From Paenibacillus cremeus (GTDB lineage: Bacteria; Bacillota; Bacilli; Paenibacillales; NBRC-103111): DNA of 64,000 nucleotides. Position 1 is the first letter of the stretch; the number at the start of each line of letters is the position of its first letter. A program made the position numbers and the translations under genes. Under the pieces are notes generated by a model, which ran no database searches, was not told the DNA's origin, and saw only the letters and a list, made by a program, of their open reading frames with translations. Location of the stretch: positions 34,490 to 98,489 of the forward strand of contig NZ_VNJI01000025.1 in the NCBI RefSeq assembly GCF_007786445.1, given 5' to 3'. Positions 8,807-17,236 of this stretch are shown here, piece after piece.

Positions 8807-9816
8807 TCGAAGTCGAACATTTGACGAAGCATTACCAGGTGCATGAACGCGAAGGCGGCTTCCTGGCTTCCCTTGGCAGCTTGTTTCACCGGAAGTACCG
8901 TACTGTGAAAGCGGTTGACGATATCAGCTTCCACATTCCCGAAGGGCAAATCGTCGGCTTTCTCGGTCCGAACGGGGCCGGCAAAACAACGACGATGAAG
9001 GTGCTGACCGGCTTGCTGCATCCAACCAGCGGGCAGGTGAAGGTGGGCGGTTATGTGCCGTTTGAGCACAAGAATGCCTTCAAGCGCCGCATCAGCATGG
9101 TGATGGGGCAAAAGAGCCAACTCATCTGGGATGTGCCCGCCATCGAGAGCTTTTTGGTAAATAAGGCGATCTACGAGATCGAGCATAAGGAGTATCAAGC
9201 TACACTGGAAACGCTTGTGGAGCTGCTGGATTTGGGCGCGATCCTGCACAAGCCGGTACGCCAACTCTCGCTCGGCGAGCGGATGAAGTGCGAGCTGGCG
9301 GCGGCGCTGCTGCACCGGCCGGACATTTTGTTTCTGGATGAACCGACGATCGGCTTGGATGTCCACATGCAAGAAGTGATGCGGCGGTTTATCGCGGATT
9401 ATAACCGGAGCTATAAAGCGACGATTCTGCTGACGAGCCATTATATGGCTGACGTGACGGCACTCTGCGAGCGGGTCATGGTGATCGCACAGGGTCAGCT
9501 GCTGTACGACGGCGGCATCGCACAGCTGATCGAGCGCTATTCGCGGCTGAAGCGGATCAAGCTGCAGTTTGCCCCGGAGCTGCCTGATCAGGAGCTGAAG
9601 CAGCAGCTGAGGCAGGCGATCCAGCGGGTAGACGGAGCGGAGATCGTCGACGCGGGCGAGGAGCTGCAGGTCGAGCTGGAGGTGCCGCGTGAGCAGGTGT
9701 CTACGATCTCGGCCATGCTGCTGTCCCAGTTTCCGGTGGTCGATCTCACGATTGAGGATCCGAGCGTGGAGTCGATCATCGGGCAGGCGTACACGTCACA
9801 GGGGGCGAGAGAATGA
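8803..9816 (+). CDS. ABC-2 type exporter, ATP-binding protein
   Basis: The 337-residue ATPase drives the two membrane proteins encoded next. The Walker A motif is GPNGAGKTT near residue 65, the Q-loop lies in MGQKSQLIWD, the signature is LSLGERMKCELAAALL, Walker B is ILFLDEPTIGLD and the switch His is in LTSHYMADV. The N-terminal extension before Walker A (GGFLASLGSLFHRKYRTV) is typical of the subgroup paired with DUF990 permeases. It overlaps the genes on both sides by four bases. The substrate is unknown; the group is often called a daunorubicin-like or viologen exporter without evidence. Confidence 0.9.
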   Translation: MIEVEHLTKHYQVHEREGGFLASLGSLFHRKYRTVKAVDDISFHIPEGQIVGFLGPNGAGKTTTMKVLTGLLHPTSGQVKVGGYVPFEHKNAFKRRISMVMGQKSQLIWDVPAIESFLVNKAIYEIEHKEYQATLETLVELLDLGAILHKPVRQLSLGERMKCELAAALLHRPDILFLDEPTIGLDVHMQEVMRRFIADYNRSYKATILLTSHYMADVTALCERVMVIAQGQLLYDGGIAQLIERYSRLKRIKLQFAPELPDQELKQQLRQAIQRVDGAEIVDAGEELQVELEVPREQVSTISAMLLSQFPVVDLTIEDPSVESIIGQAYTSQGARE

Positions 9817-10634
9817 TACGCCGCTTGCGCGCTTTGTGGCATCAGTATGCCATGCTGTGCCGGATCGAGTGGGCGGTCTTGTTCGCGTACCGCAGTGAAA
9901 GCTTGATCTGGATGGTCGGCTCGTTCGCTCAGCCGCTGGTCAGCTTGTCAGTCTGGCTATCCATCACAGGCAGCGGCACACTGGCAGGGTATAATGCGAA
10001 AGATTACATCGTCTATTTTCTAGGCGTGCTGCTGGTGGATCGGCTGACGCGCTCTTGGGATGTATGGGAGCTGGAAAATGACATCCGGCAAGGCACATTG
10101 TCCGCCAAGCTGATGCGACCGCTCCATCCGGTGCATTGGAGCATTGCGCAGAATGTGGTGTACAAAACGTTTTTCGCTTTGCTCTTGATACCGTCCTGGG
10201 CGGTACTAGCTTGGATTTGGCCGGTGTTTCGCTTGGAAACGGCAAGCATAGGCATGCTCATGGCCGCCATCCTATCGATTTTTGGCGCCGGCGCTCTGCG
10301 CTTTTTGATCGGCTACGAGTTCGGTCTGCTAGCCTTCTGGACGAATCGGGCCAGTGCGATGTTTGCGCTGTACGAAGGGATTCATCTGTTCCTGGCCGGC
10401 CGGATCGCACCGCTGTCCATGTTTCCGGAGGCGATAGCGAGGCTCGCGGAATGGCTGCCGTTTTATGTTACGGTCGGATTCCCCGTAGATCTGCTGACAG
10501 GGAAGCTGGCCGGCCATCCGGAGCTGATCCGGCAAGGCTTTGCAGGGCAGCTGATCTGGATCGTAATTCTGGCCGCCGTGTTCGGCTGGGAGTGGAAGCA
10601 GGGGCTGCGCAAGTACAGCTCGGCAGGAGGATAA
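9813..10634 (+). CDS. ABC-2 type permease subunit 1 (DUF990-like)
   Basis: A 273-residue membrane protein with six predicted helices, starting within the ATPase stop (ATGA at 9813). After a short amphipathic start it contains EWAVLFAYRSESLIWM, the family motif region LENDIRQGTLSAKLMRP, and several hydrophobic spans (LLIPSWAVLAWIWPVF; GMLMAAILSIFGAGAL). DUF990-type subunits come as an unequal pair; the second one follows after five bases. It forms half of the transport pore with the next protein. Confidence 0.88.
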   Translation: MIRRLRALWHQYAMLCRIEWAVLFAYRSESLIWMVGSFAQPLVSLSVWLSITGSGTLAGYNAKDYIVYFLGVLLVDRLTRSWDVWELENDIRQGTLSAKLMRPLHPVHWSIAQNVVYKTFFALLLIPSWAVLAWIWPVFRLETASIGMLMAAILSIFGAGALRFLIGYEFGLLAFWTNRASAMFALYEGIHLFLAGRIAPLSMFPEAIARLAEWLPFYVTVGFPVDLLTGKLAGHPELIRQGFAGQLIWIVILAAVFGWEWKQGLRKYSSAGG

Positions 10635-10639
10635 GGCCG

Positions 10640-11428
10640 ATGAGCAAATACGTGAACTGTTTTCGTGAATTTTTGCGGGCCTGTCTGGTAGAGGAGCTGG
10701 AGCATCGCGCGAATTTTGCCGCGAATTTGATGTCTACCGTCTTTTGGCTGGCGATGGCGGTGTTTACGGTGCAGCTGTATTTTTTCCGGACACCGTCGGT
10801 TGGGGGATGGAGCTACTACGAGGTGCTGGCTCTGCTCGGCGTATTTACGGCGATTCATGGCTTTATCGAGTTTTTTCTGCAGCCGAACATGAGCCGACTG
10901 GTGACGCATATCCGGCAAGGGACACTGGATTATGTGCTCACCAAGCCGATCGACAGCCAATTTTATGTCAGCTTTCGGCATCTGGTCTTTTGGCGTCTGG
11001 CTGACGTGGCACTGGGGCTGGGGATGATCGCTTTTGCTCTGATGGAGCTGGGCATTACGCCGAATACGAAGTCTATGGTGCTGTTTGTGCTTATTTTTGC
11101 CTCGGCTTTGGCGGTCGTGTACTCGCTGTGGATGGGGATGATGACCGTTTCGTTTTGGGCGGTGAAGGTGGATAATTTATCGTTCCTGTTCACGTCGTTT
11201 TTCGAGACGGCACGCTTTCCAGTATCAGTGTACAAGGGGGCGCTGCGCTTTGCGCTGACGTACGTGTTTCCGGTCGCGTTCATTACGACGTACCCGGCAG
11301 CAGCCATCGTTGGTCGGCTGGGATGGACCGAGGGGGCGGGGAGCTTGGCCGTGGCGGCGCTGTGCCTATGGATTTCGCGGCAGTTTTGGAAATTTGCTTT
11401 AGCGCACTATACCAGCGCCAGCAGCTGA
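10640..11428 (+). CDS. ABC-2 type permease subunit 2 (DUF990)
   Basis: The frame is open far upstream, but the ATG at 10640, eight bases after AGGAGG and just after the previous stop, is the only sensible start. The 262-residue product has six helices and the paired-family motif LVTHIRQGTLDYVLTKPID, matching the RQGTL motif in its partner. It completes the exporter formed with the two preceding genes. A strong terminator follows, closing the unit from the DUF309 gene onward. Confidence 0.88.
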   Translation: MSKYVNCFREFLRACLVEELEHRANFAANLMSTVFWLAMAVFTVQLYFFRTPSVGGWSYYEVLALLGVFTAIHGFIEFFLQPNMSRLVTHIRQGTLDYVLTKPIDSQFYVSFRHLVFWRLADVALGLGMIAFALMELGITPNTKSMVLFVLIFASALAVVYSLWMGMMTVSFWAVKVDNLSFLFTSFFETARFPVSVYKGALRFALTYVFPVAFITTYPAAAIVGRLGWTEGAGSLAVAALCLWISRQFWKFALAHYTSASS

Positions 11429-11434
11429 TAACAC

Positions 11435-11487
11435 AAAGGGTACTTGCGACCGAGGAGCATGTCCGGCGGAACGCAGTACCCTTTTTT
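11435..11487 (+). terminator. Intrinsic terminator after the ABC exporter operon
   Basis: AAAGGGTACTTGCG pairs with CGCAGTACCCTTT and is followed by a T run. It also lies just beyond the end of the convergent thioredoxin gene. Confidence 0.8.
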
Positions 11488-11493
11488 CAATGC

Positions 11494-11976
11494 CTATTTC
11501 TTGTACTTGGTTAAAAATGCTTTGAACGCATCCGCGGTTTGCTCGCCTTCCAGGCGCTCCGCCTCTTTGCCGCCCTTGTAATAAATGAGCGTCGGCGTAA
11601 ATTGAATATTGTACTGCTGCCAGCCGTTCTTGAACTCTTCGAGGTTAAACTGCTTAATATCGGTATTCAAGCTTTTGGCGATCGGCATGAGTACAGGAGT
11701 CGTCGCTTTACAATGCACGCAGGTGGAGGCGAAATAATAGAGGAAGAAATCTTCCTTGGCGGCAATTTTTTTGTCCAGCGCGTCCGGTAAAATGATATTT
11801 TGATAATTCGGGTCGTCCAGCTGCTTCAGCGTCTCGGGATTCAGCTTGTCCGGTGCGATGCCGTAGACATTATTGGCATATTTGCCGTACTTGGCTTGCG
11901 AGGACTGGTGATTCACATAGTACAGTGCGCCGAATAACACGATGACGAGCCCTAGATAGATGGATAGCTTCTTCAT
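11494..11976 (-). CDS. Membrane-anchored thioredoxin-fold protein
   Basis: The 160-residue product has an N-terminal membrane anchor (LSIYLGLVIVLFGALYYV) and an extracytoplasmic thioredoxin domain. The active site reads STCVHCKATTPVL, a CxxC redox pair (CVHC), and the cis-proline loop is IQFTPTLIYY. Outside the membrane such proteins reduce or isomerise disulphides, for example in cytochrome c maturation or spore envelope proteins; there is no ccd or res gene nearby to decide. The ATG at 11976 is preceded on the minus strand by GAGGGGGCAG. The gene converges with the ABC exporter operon. Confidence 0.82.
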   Translation of the reverse strand: MKKLSIYLGLVIVLFGALYYVNHQSSQAKYGKYANNVYGIAPDKLNPETLKQLDDPNYQNIILPDALDKKIAAKEDFFLYYFASTCVHCKATTPVLMPIAKSLNTDIKQFNLEEFKNGWQQYNIQFTPTLIYYKGGKEAERLEGEQTADAFKAFLTKYKK

Positions 11977-12106
11977 ATTGCCATACTGCCCCCTCTTTCC
12001 GCGAAAATGGCTTCTTCCATAGAATACACTATCAAGGAAGGAATTTCGACCCGCGTGTGGAAGTTAAAAAGGACAGATTTGCGAACATCACGAGGAACAG
12101 CGGGGA

Positions 12107-13750
12107 ATGAACATGCGGAATCGGCTGCAGTTGGAAGGACTATCCAAAGTTAATATCTATGTTTGGTATATGCTGGGGTTTAGCGCGCTGGTGCTGCTGA
12201 TCACTTGCTTGTATGTTACTTTCGTGCCGTGGCAGCGCTCTCAAGCGACCGCACTGGACGCGAAGGGCATCGATCAGGTCCGGCTTCTGGCCGGAGCCGC
12301 TAGCTATAAGGTTGCGGACGCCTTCCAAAAGGATAACGCGGACCTGCCGCAAACGACGTTTCCAGCACTGCAAGCTGTAAAAGCCAAAGCGGCGCGAGGA
12401 TTTCAATATACCCTCAAGCAAGACGCGCATGTAATGGAGCAGTACAGTGTGCCGGGCAATGAGAAAACGCTCTATTTTGTTATCCGCACCGAACAGAAGG
12501 AAGAGGATGTATGGAGTCAGGTGGACATGCTGACCGTCGATCCGCAAACGCAGTCGGTAACGAACGAGCCGATTGGGTTCACGTACGGTGTATCCCCGGA
12601 GAAGGTGCGCGGCGCAACGCAATTGATCGGATTTGTCAATTCGGATGAATTTTTATATACGACGTTGAAAAATGAAGCGGGAGAGCTGGTTTACCGCGTC
12701 AATCGCTTTTCGCTGACCCAGCGGACGGTCACGCCGGTGATGGAGCTGTACCGGTTCTCGGAGGCAGACGCGAAGCTGCTGCCCGGCATTACGGCCGCCG
12801 ATATTGCGCCTGACCGGCAGCATATGCTGGTACGGGATGAGCGCAGCGGCTTAGCCAGCTACGATCTCAAAACCGGCAGCCGCCAAATCATCGTTCCGGC
12901 CTCGGGCATCCACCAGGCGGACGATGCGCTTCAAGTGTCCAATAAGGCGGGCATTAGCCTCTACGCAGCCACTCGCTTCCAGAGCGACGAGTATCTGATC
13001 GATATGAATGCGGGCACAGCCAAACAGCCTTTTTCCGAAGAAAAAGGCTGGATCGATGCGGGAATGGATCTGAATCACAGCATCGTTTATTATAATTTTA
13101 CGTATGATCGGAATCCGGAGCTGATCGCCCATGCCGACTCTAAGGCGATGCTTTTTCCATTCGGCGTCCAGATCACTGATTTGAAGGGAGCACCTCTGAA
13201 ACGATTCAGTCTCCCTAAAGATTCGAACGAGCGTCTGGAATTCGGGGGGTACAACGAAGAGAAAAAGACAGTGCTGCTCCATAAATTTACGATTGGGCCC
13301 AACGCCAAAGGGGTGCCAGTGAAAAAAACGTCCGGCTGGCTTCTGGGCGATCTCGCGACGGGAGCGATGACCCCACTGCAAAAAACGGACGTCCCAGACA
13401 GCTGGGATCGCAAGGATGTTCTGTTTGGCAGCGTGTTTACGGACGTTAGCAACGACTTGGCAGCGGAGCAGGTGTTTGTGAACCCAACGGATCAAACCTA
13501 CGTCATGACCCGCTGGAAGACGAAGCAGGTGATGCTGCTGCCGGAGGAGGATACGGTGATGTTCGCAGACGAGACGAGCAAGCGTGTATTTGTCAGCTCG
13601 TTGACCCGGCCGGACCTGATCGTTGCGATGACGAATTATAAGAAGTACAATTGGGATAACCATGATTTTGCTTGGCTCAAAGGGCGGTGGGTGACCCGCT
13701 TTCATACCCAGCCTGACGGAGACAAGCTGTATGCCTTCCAGATTAACTGA
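12107..13750 (+). CDS. Membrane-anchored protein of unknown function (547 residues)
   Basis: I do not recognise a family. The N-terminus is short and basic, with one membrane helix (IYVWYMLGFSALVLLITCLY, about 15-35). The remaining 500 residues should lie outside the cell. This part is rich in beta-strand pattern with repeated segments of the type ERSGLASYDLKTGSRQI and HSIVYYNFTYDRNPELIAH, suggestive of a beta-propeller. No catalytic motif or Cys pair is visible. The ATG follows GGGG closely. It lies ten bases before the rsmF-like gene and may be co-transcribed with it. Confidence 0.8.
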   Translation: MNMRNRLQLEGLSKVNIYVWYMLGFSALVLLITCLYVTFVPWQRSQATALDAKGIDQVRLLAGAASYKVADAFQKDNADLPQTTFPALQAVKAKAARGFQYTLKQDAHVMEQYSVPGNEKTLYFVIRTEQKEEDVWSQVDMLTVDPQTQSVTNEPIGFTYGVSPEKVRGATQLIGFVNSDEFLYTTLKNEAGELVYRVNRFSLTQRTVTPVMELYRFSEADAKLLPGITAADIAPDRQHMLVRDERSGLASYDLKTGSRQIIVPASGIHQADDALQVSNKAGISLYAATRFQSDEYLIDMNAGTAKQPFSEEKGWIDAGMDLNHSIVYYNFTYDRNPELIAHADSKAMLFPFGVQITDLKGAPLKRFSLPKDSNERLEFGGYNEEKKTVLLHKFTIGPNAKGVPVKKTSGWLLGDLATGAMTPLQKTDVPDSWDRKDVLFGSVFTDVSNDLAAEQVFVNPTDQTYVMTRWKTKQVMLLPEEDTVMFADETSKRVFVSSLTRPDLIVAMTNYKKYNWDNHDFAWLKGRWVTRFHTQPDGDKLYAFQIN

Positions 13751-13760
13751 AACGAGTTGA

Positions 13761-15248
13761 ATGTTCATGACAGGGCCCGTTGCGCCTGATGCTTTTTTAC
13801 AACGCATGGAATGTTTGCTGGGGGCCGAGTATTCGGCCTTTCTGGCGTCTTACGGGGAGGAGCGCCTGTACGGGCTGCGCGTGAACACGCTGAAGCTGCC
13901 GGTAGAGCGCTTCCTGGAGCTGACCCGGCTCAAGCTTAATCCGGTGCCGTGGACGGATACCGGCTTTTATTATGAGTATGACGAAACGAACCGGCCGGGC
14001 AAGCATCCGCATTATCATGCGGGCTTGTACTATATTCAAGAGCCGAGCGCCATGGCTCCGGCAGAGCTGCTGGAGGTGCAGCCGGGAGAGGCCGTGCTCG
14101 ATTTGTGCGCGGCGCCCGGCGGCAAGACGACCCAGCTGGCGGCGAAGCTGCAGGGACAGGGCGTCATCGTAGCCAACGATGTGCATCCCGACCGGGTGAA
14201 GGCGCTGGTTAAGAATATTGAGCTGTGTGGCATCCGCAACGCGGTGGTTTTGAACGAGGACCCGGAGCGGCTGACCGGACCGTTTGCGGGCTTTTTTGAT
14301 AAAATCCTCATCGATGCCCCCTGCTCCGGAGAGGGGATGTTCCGCAAGGAGGAGGACATGGCGAAGGCGTGGCAGCCCGATTGGGTGGACAAGTACGCCG
14401 CCATGCAGCGGGTTTTGCTGCGCCAGGCCGCCCAGATGCTGAAGCCCGGCGGGCGGCTGGTGTATTCGACCTGCACGTTCTCGCCCGAGGAGAACGAGGC
14501 TATGATCGCCGGATTCTTGGACGAGCATCCGGCGTTTGAGGTGGTGCCCGCGACTGCGGAAGCGGGCACCGGGTTTGCCCCCGGCCGGCCGGACTGGCTG
14601 GCCGAGGGGTTCGCGCGCGCGAGCGAGGTGGCCGGCACGGCGCGGCTGTGGCCCCATCGCCTGCAGGGCGAGGGCCACTATGCCGCGGTGCTGCGCCACC
14701 GGGGCGCGGCCGCCGCGCCGGCGCCAGCGCCGCTGCGCGCCGTAGCAGCGGCGCCTGCGCGGCCCGCGCGCAGCGCTCGCGGCGCCGGCCGCGCTGCGGC
14801 GGCTGCGGCCGAGCCGCGCGAGGCGCTGGCGCGCTGGGCGCGCGAGCACTTGGCCGCGGCGCTGCCCGCGGCCATAGCTTGGCGCGGCGAGCACGCGTAC
14901 GCCGCGCCGGAGGGGCTGCCGCCGTTGGACGGCATTCGGGTCATCCGACCCGGATGGTACCTCGGCGGCACAGCCAAGCAGCGCTTCGTGCCTTCGCACG
15001 CGCTGGCGATGGGGCTACGCGCGGAGGACGCGCTGCGCCGCATCCATTTCACGGCCGAGGACCCTCGGGCCGTGCGGTACCTCAAGGGCGAGACGCTCGA
15101 GCTCGCCCCCGAAGAGCTGCACACCGATGACGGTGTGCCGGCCAAAGGCTACTGCCTCGTCTGCGTCGACGGCTGTCCCGTCGGCTGGGGCAAATGGCAG
15201 GACGGCTTGCTGAAGAACGAATATCCCCCCGGCTGGAGGTGGACATAA
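13761..15248 (+). CDS. RsmF-like RNA (cytosine-C5) methyltransferase, paralogue 1
   Basis: The 495-residue protein belongs to the NOL1/NOP2/Sun family, which puts 5-methylcytosine on rRNA or tRNA using SAM. The SAM site is VLDLCAAPGGKTTQLAAKL; the first Cys region is DAPCSGEGMFRKEED and the nucleophilic Cys lies in YSTCTFSPEENE. The C-terminal third has the RsmF-type PUA-like domain (GWYLGGTAKQRF, KGETLELAPEEL, VDGCPVGWGKW). Between them lies an Ala/Arg/Pro linker of extreme GC content (about 14,700-14,870), an expansion absent from paralogue 2 at 18,328. The start is uncertain: ATG 13761 or 13767, with no strong ribosome site. Confidence 0.88.
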   Translation: MFMTGPVAPDAFLQRMECLLGAEYSAFLASYGEERLYGLRVNTLKLPVERFLELTRLKLNPVPWTDTGFYYEYDETNRPGKHPHYHAGLYYIQEPSAMAPAELLEVQPGEAVLDLCAAPGGKTTQLAAKLQGQGVIVANDVHPDRVKALVKNIELCGIRNAVVLNEDPERLTGPFAGFFDKILIDAPCSGEGMFRKEEDMAKAWQPDWVDKYAAMQRVLLRQAAQMLKPGGRLVYSTCTFSPEENEAMIAGFLDEHPAFEVVPATAEAGTGFAPGRPDWLAEGFARASEVAGTARLWPHRLQGEGHYAAVLRHRGAAAAPAPAPLRAVAAAPARPARSARGAGRAAAAAAEPREALARWAREHLAAALPAAIAWRGEHAYAAPEGLPPLDGIRVIRPGWYLGGTAKQRFVPSHALAMGLRAEDALRRIHFTAEDPRAVRYLKGETLELAPEELHTDDGVPAKGYCLVCVDGCPVGWGKWQDGLLKNEYPPGWRWT

Positions 15249-15250
15249 AG

Positions 15251-15994
15251 ATGAAAACAACATTACGCCTGGACAAGCTGCTGGCGCATTCAGGCTTTGG
15301 TACCCGCAGCGAGATCAAGCTGTTGGTGAAACGCGGCGCGGTCACTGTAAACGAGAAGCCGGTCAAAGACAGCGGAATGCAGGTGAATCCCGATCGCGAC
15401 CGCATTACGGTGGATGGCGACCCGGTGAGCTACCGCGAATTCGTCTATCTAATGCTGAATAAGCCTCAAGGGGTCATTTCAGCGACGGAAGACACCCGGG
15501 ATCGTACGGTGCTGGACCTGCTGGGAGACGAGTATGCTCATTTCGAGCTGTTCCCGGTAGGAAGGCTCGACAAAGATACGGAAGGCCTGCTGCTGCTGAC
15601 CAACGATGGGAAGCTGGCGCATAACCTGCTGTCGCCCCGCAAGCACGTGCCAAAAACTTACTTCGCCGAAGTAGACGGGGCCGTCGGATCGGACGATGTG
15701 CAGGCCTTTGCGGCGGGCGTTACGCTGGATGACGGCTATGAAACCATGCCGGCGCAATTAAACGTGCTGCATACCGGCAAGCCGGAACAAAATGAACTGT
15801 CTCGAATTGAGTTGACCATTATGGAAGGAAAGTTCCATCAGGTGAAACGAATGTTCGAAGCCGTAGGTAAAAAAGTCGTGTTTCTTAAACGCATTTCCAT
15901 GGGTCCGTTAACGTTGGACCCGGAGCTGCCCAAGGGGAACACCCGGGAGCTGACCGAGGACGAGCTGCAGGCACTGATCCATGTGCACGAATAA
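15251..15994 (+). CDS. rRNA pseudouridine synthase, RsuA/RluB family
   Basis: The 247-residue enzyme has an N-terminal S4 RNA-binding domain (LRLDKLLAHSGFGTRSEIK) and a pseudouridine synthase domain. The catalytic Asp is in VGRLDKDTEGLLLLTNDG, and the C-terminal family motif is EGKFHQVKRMFEAVGKKV. The length and motifs suit RsuA (16S position 516), but RluB/E/F cannot be excluded. The ATG at 15251, behind GGAGGTGGACATAAAG, is the start even though the frame is open further upstream. It directly follows the methyltransferase stop, so the two RNA-modification genes form an operon. Confidence 0.9.
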   Translation: MKTTLRLDKLLAHSGFGTRSEIKLLVKRGAVTVNEKPVKDSGMQVNPDRDRITVDGDPVSYREFVYLMLNKPQGVISATEDTRDRTVLDLLGDEYAHFELFPVGRLDKDTEGLLLLTNDGKLAHNLLSPRKHVPKTYFAEVDGAVGSDDVQAFAAGVTLDDGYETMPAQLNVLHTGKPEQNELSRIELTIMEGKFHQVKRMFEAVGKKVVFLKRISMGPLTLDPELPKGNTRELTEDELQALIHVHE

Positions 15995-16073
15995 ATAGAC
16001 AACCAAGTTGCAATAAGTTGACAACTGATATCGATGAAACCGCTATAACAGTTGCAACAGGAGGGAGAGTCGC

Positions 16074-16880
16074 TTGGAGCTGAAGTATCGATTGATTGCG
16101 CTGGATGTGGACGGCACCCTGCTGAACGACGACTATGAGCTAACAGCGGTCACCAAACAAACGCTGCGCCAACTGCAGGAGGCGGGGGTCAAAATCGTGC
16201 TGTGTACGGGCCGAGGACCGGCCAATGCGGTGCCGATTTTGGAGCAGCTGGAGATGGAGGGCGTGTTGATTACGCATAACGGCGCAGCCACCATTGAAAC
16301 ACCGGGACCGAAGCTGCTGCACCAGTACAGCTTCACCGTAGATGAAGTGACTGCGATTGTCCGCCACTGCAGGGAACATCAGGTGCATTTTGACGTATGT
16401 ACGGCACTGGACATGTATGTGGAGACCGTAGGGGAACAAGAAGCGAAGATGTACAACAAATATATGGTGTCACCCGAGATCGTAACGGATGTGCTGACGA
16501 TGTCCGAGCCGATCGTGAAGCTGACGATGTTTGGCTCCGAGCAGCAGATGGATGAGGCGGAACGCGAGTTAGCCCGGCTTACACTGCCGGAGTCGCTTAC
16601 CTGGATTCGCAGCGGCGTTTATTTCATTGACGTTATGAGCAAAGCTGTCTCCAAAGGAAACGCCCTCAGGGCACTGGCGCGTCAATGGCAGATCGAGCCG
16701 GAAGCAATTGTCGCGATGGGCAATTACTACAATGACGTCGACATGATTCGTTTTGCCGGCCTTGGGATCGCCATGATGAATTCGCCGGAGGAAGTGAAGC
16801 AGGCGGCGGATTTCGTCACCGCATCCAACAATGAAGATGGCGTTCACTTGGCGCTGCTAAAGCACGTGATGAGCAATTAA
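16074..16880 (+). CDS. Cof-type HAD hydrolase (sugar-phosphate or FMN phosphatase)
   Basis: A 268-residue HAD phosphatase of the Cof/IIB type. Motif I is LIALDVDGTLLND with the nucleophilic Asp and the acid/base Asp, motif II is IVLCTGRGP, and motifs III/IV are SKGNALRALARQW and AMGNYYNDVDMIRFAG. The large C2B cap sits between. The start is TTG at 16074, eight bases after AGGAGGGAG; no ATG is nearby. Substrates in this family are broad (sugar phosphates, pyridoxal phosphate, FMN), so none is assigned. A terminator follows at once. Confidence 0.88.
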   Translation: MELKYRLIALDVDGTLLNDDYELTAVTKQTLRQLQEAGVKIVLCTGRGPANAVPILEQLEMEGVLITHNGAATIETPGPKLLHQYSFTVDEVTAIVRHCREHQVHFDVCTALDMYVETVGEQEAKMYNKYMVSPEIVTDVLTMSEPIVKLTMFGSEQQMDEAERELARLTLPESLTWIRSGVYFIDVMSKAVSKGNALRALARQWQIEPEAIVAMGNYYNDVDMIRFAGLGIAMMNSPEEVKQAADFVTASNNEDGVHLALLKHVMSN

Positions 16881-16893
16881 CGAACAGCATAAC

Positions 16894-16925
16894 GAGGGCC
16901 CGGACCGATGTCCGAGCCCTTTTTT
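16894..16925 (+). terminator. Intrinsic terminator after the Cof hydrolase
   Basis: GAGGGCCCGGA pairs with TCCGAGCCCT around ACCGATG and is followed by a T run at 16920-16925. Confidence 0.8.
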
Positions 16926-16952
16926 GCGCTGGAGCGCGCGTTTTAGATGCGA

Positions 16953-17048
16953 TTAAATGAACAATCCGGACTGAAGGACGATAACCAAAAGAATGAACAA
17001 CACGAGAATGGTACCTGTAGATGTGAAGAAACCGCCAGCATGAGACAT
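16953..17048 (-). CDS. YjcZ-family small sporulation membrane peptide (31 residues)
   Basis: The frame is open upstream, but the ATG at 17048 has AAGGGGAGGAA seven bases before it. The product is MSHAGGFFTSTG followed by a single hydrophobic helix TILVLFILLVIVLQSG. This Gly-rich start plus one helix is typical of the YjcZ/YrrK-like peptides found in Bacillus and Paenibacillus spores. A good sigma-K-type promoter lies 57-83 bases upstream, which supports expression in the mother cell late in sporulation. The function is unknown. Confidence 0.75.
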   Translation of the reverse strand: MSHAGGFFTSTGTILVLFILLVIVLQSGLFI

Positions 17049-17104
17049 TGAAATTCCTCCCCTTCGTGTAAGTAACCGATGGTTTAGAGGGTATCGGTTT
17101 ACTT

Positions 17105-17131
17105 TATTGTATGATGGATGCCCGTTTGCGT
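17105..17131 (-). promoter_or_regulatory. Candidate sigma-K promoter of the YjcZ-type peptide
   Basis: Read on the minus strand: AC (17131-17130), 16 bases, then CATACAATA (17113-17105), a full match to the sigma-K pattern AC-N16-17-CATANNNTA. A separate inverted repeat AACCGAT-N12-ATCGGTT (17074-17099) lies between it and the gene. Confidence 0.55.
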
Positions 17132-17236
17132 TTGGACGGATGCCCGGGAGCGTATAGATTTTGGGCATACAAGGACATCCTATCTAAGTCGCAAAAAACA
17201 GGAAAACCATCAACTGCCTAATTTGGAGGGAACCAT

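Noticed and set aside
13797..14999. 400-codon minus-strand frame inside the first methyltransferase
   Set aside because: Antisense shadow in GC-rich DNA with Arg-rich composition and no ribosome site.
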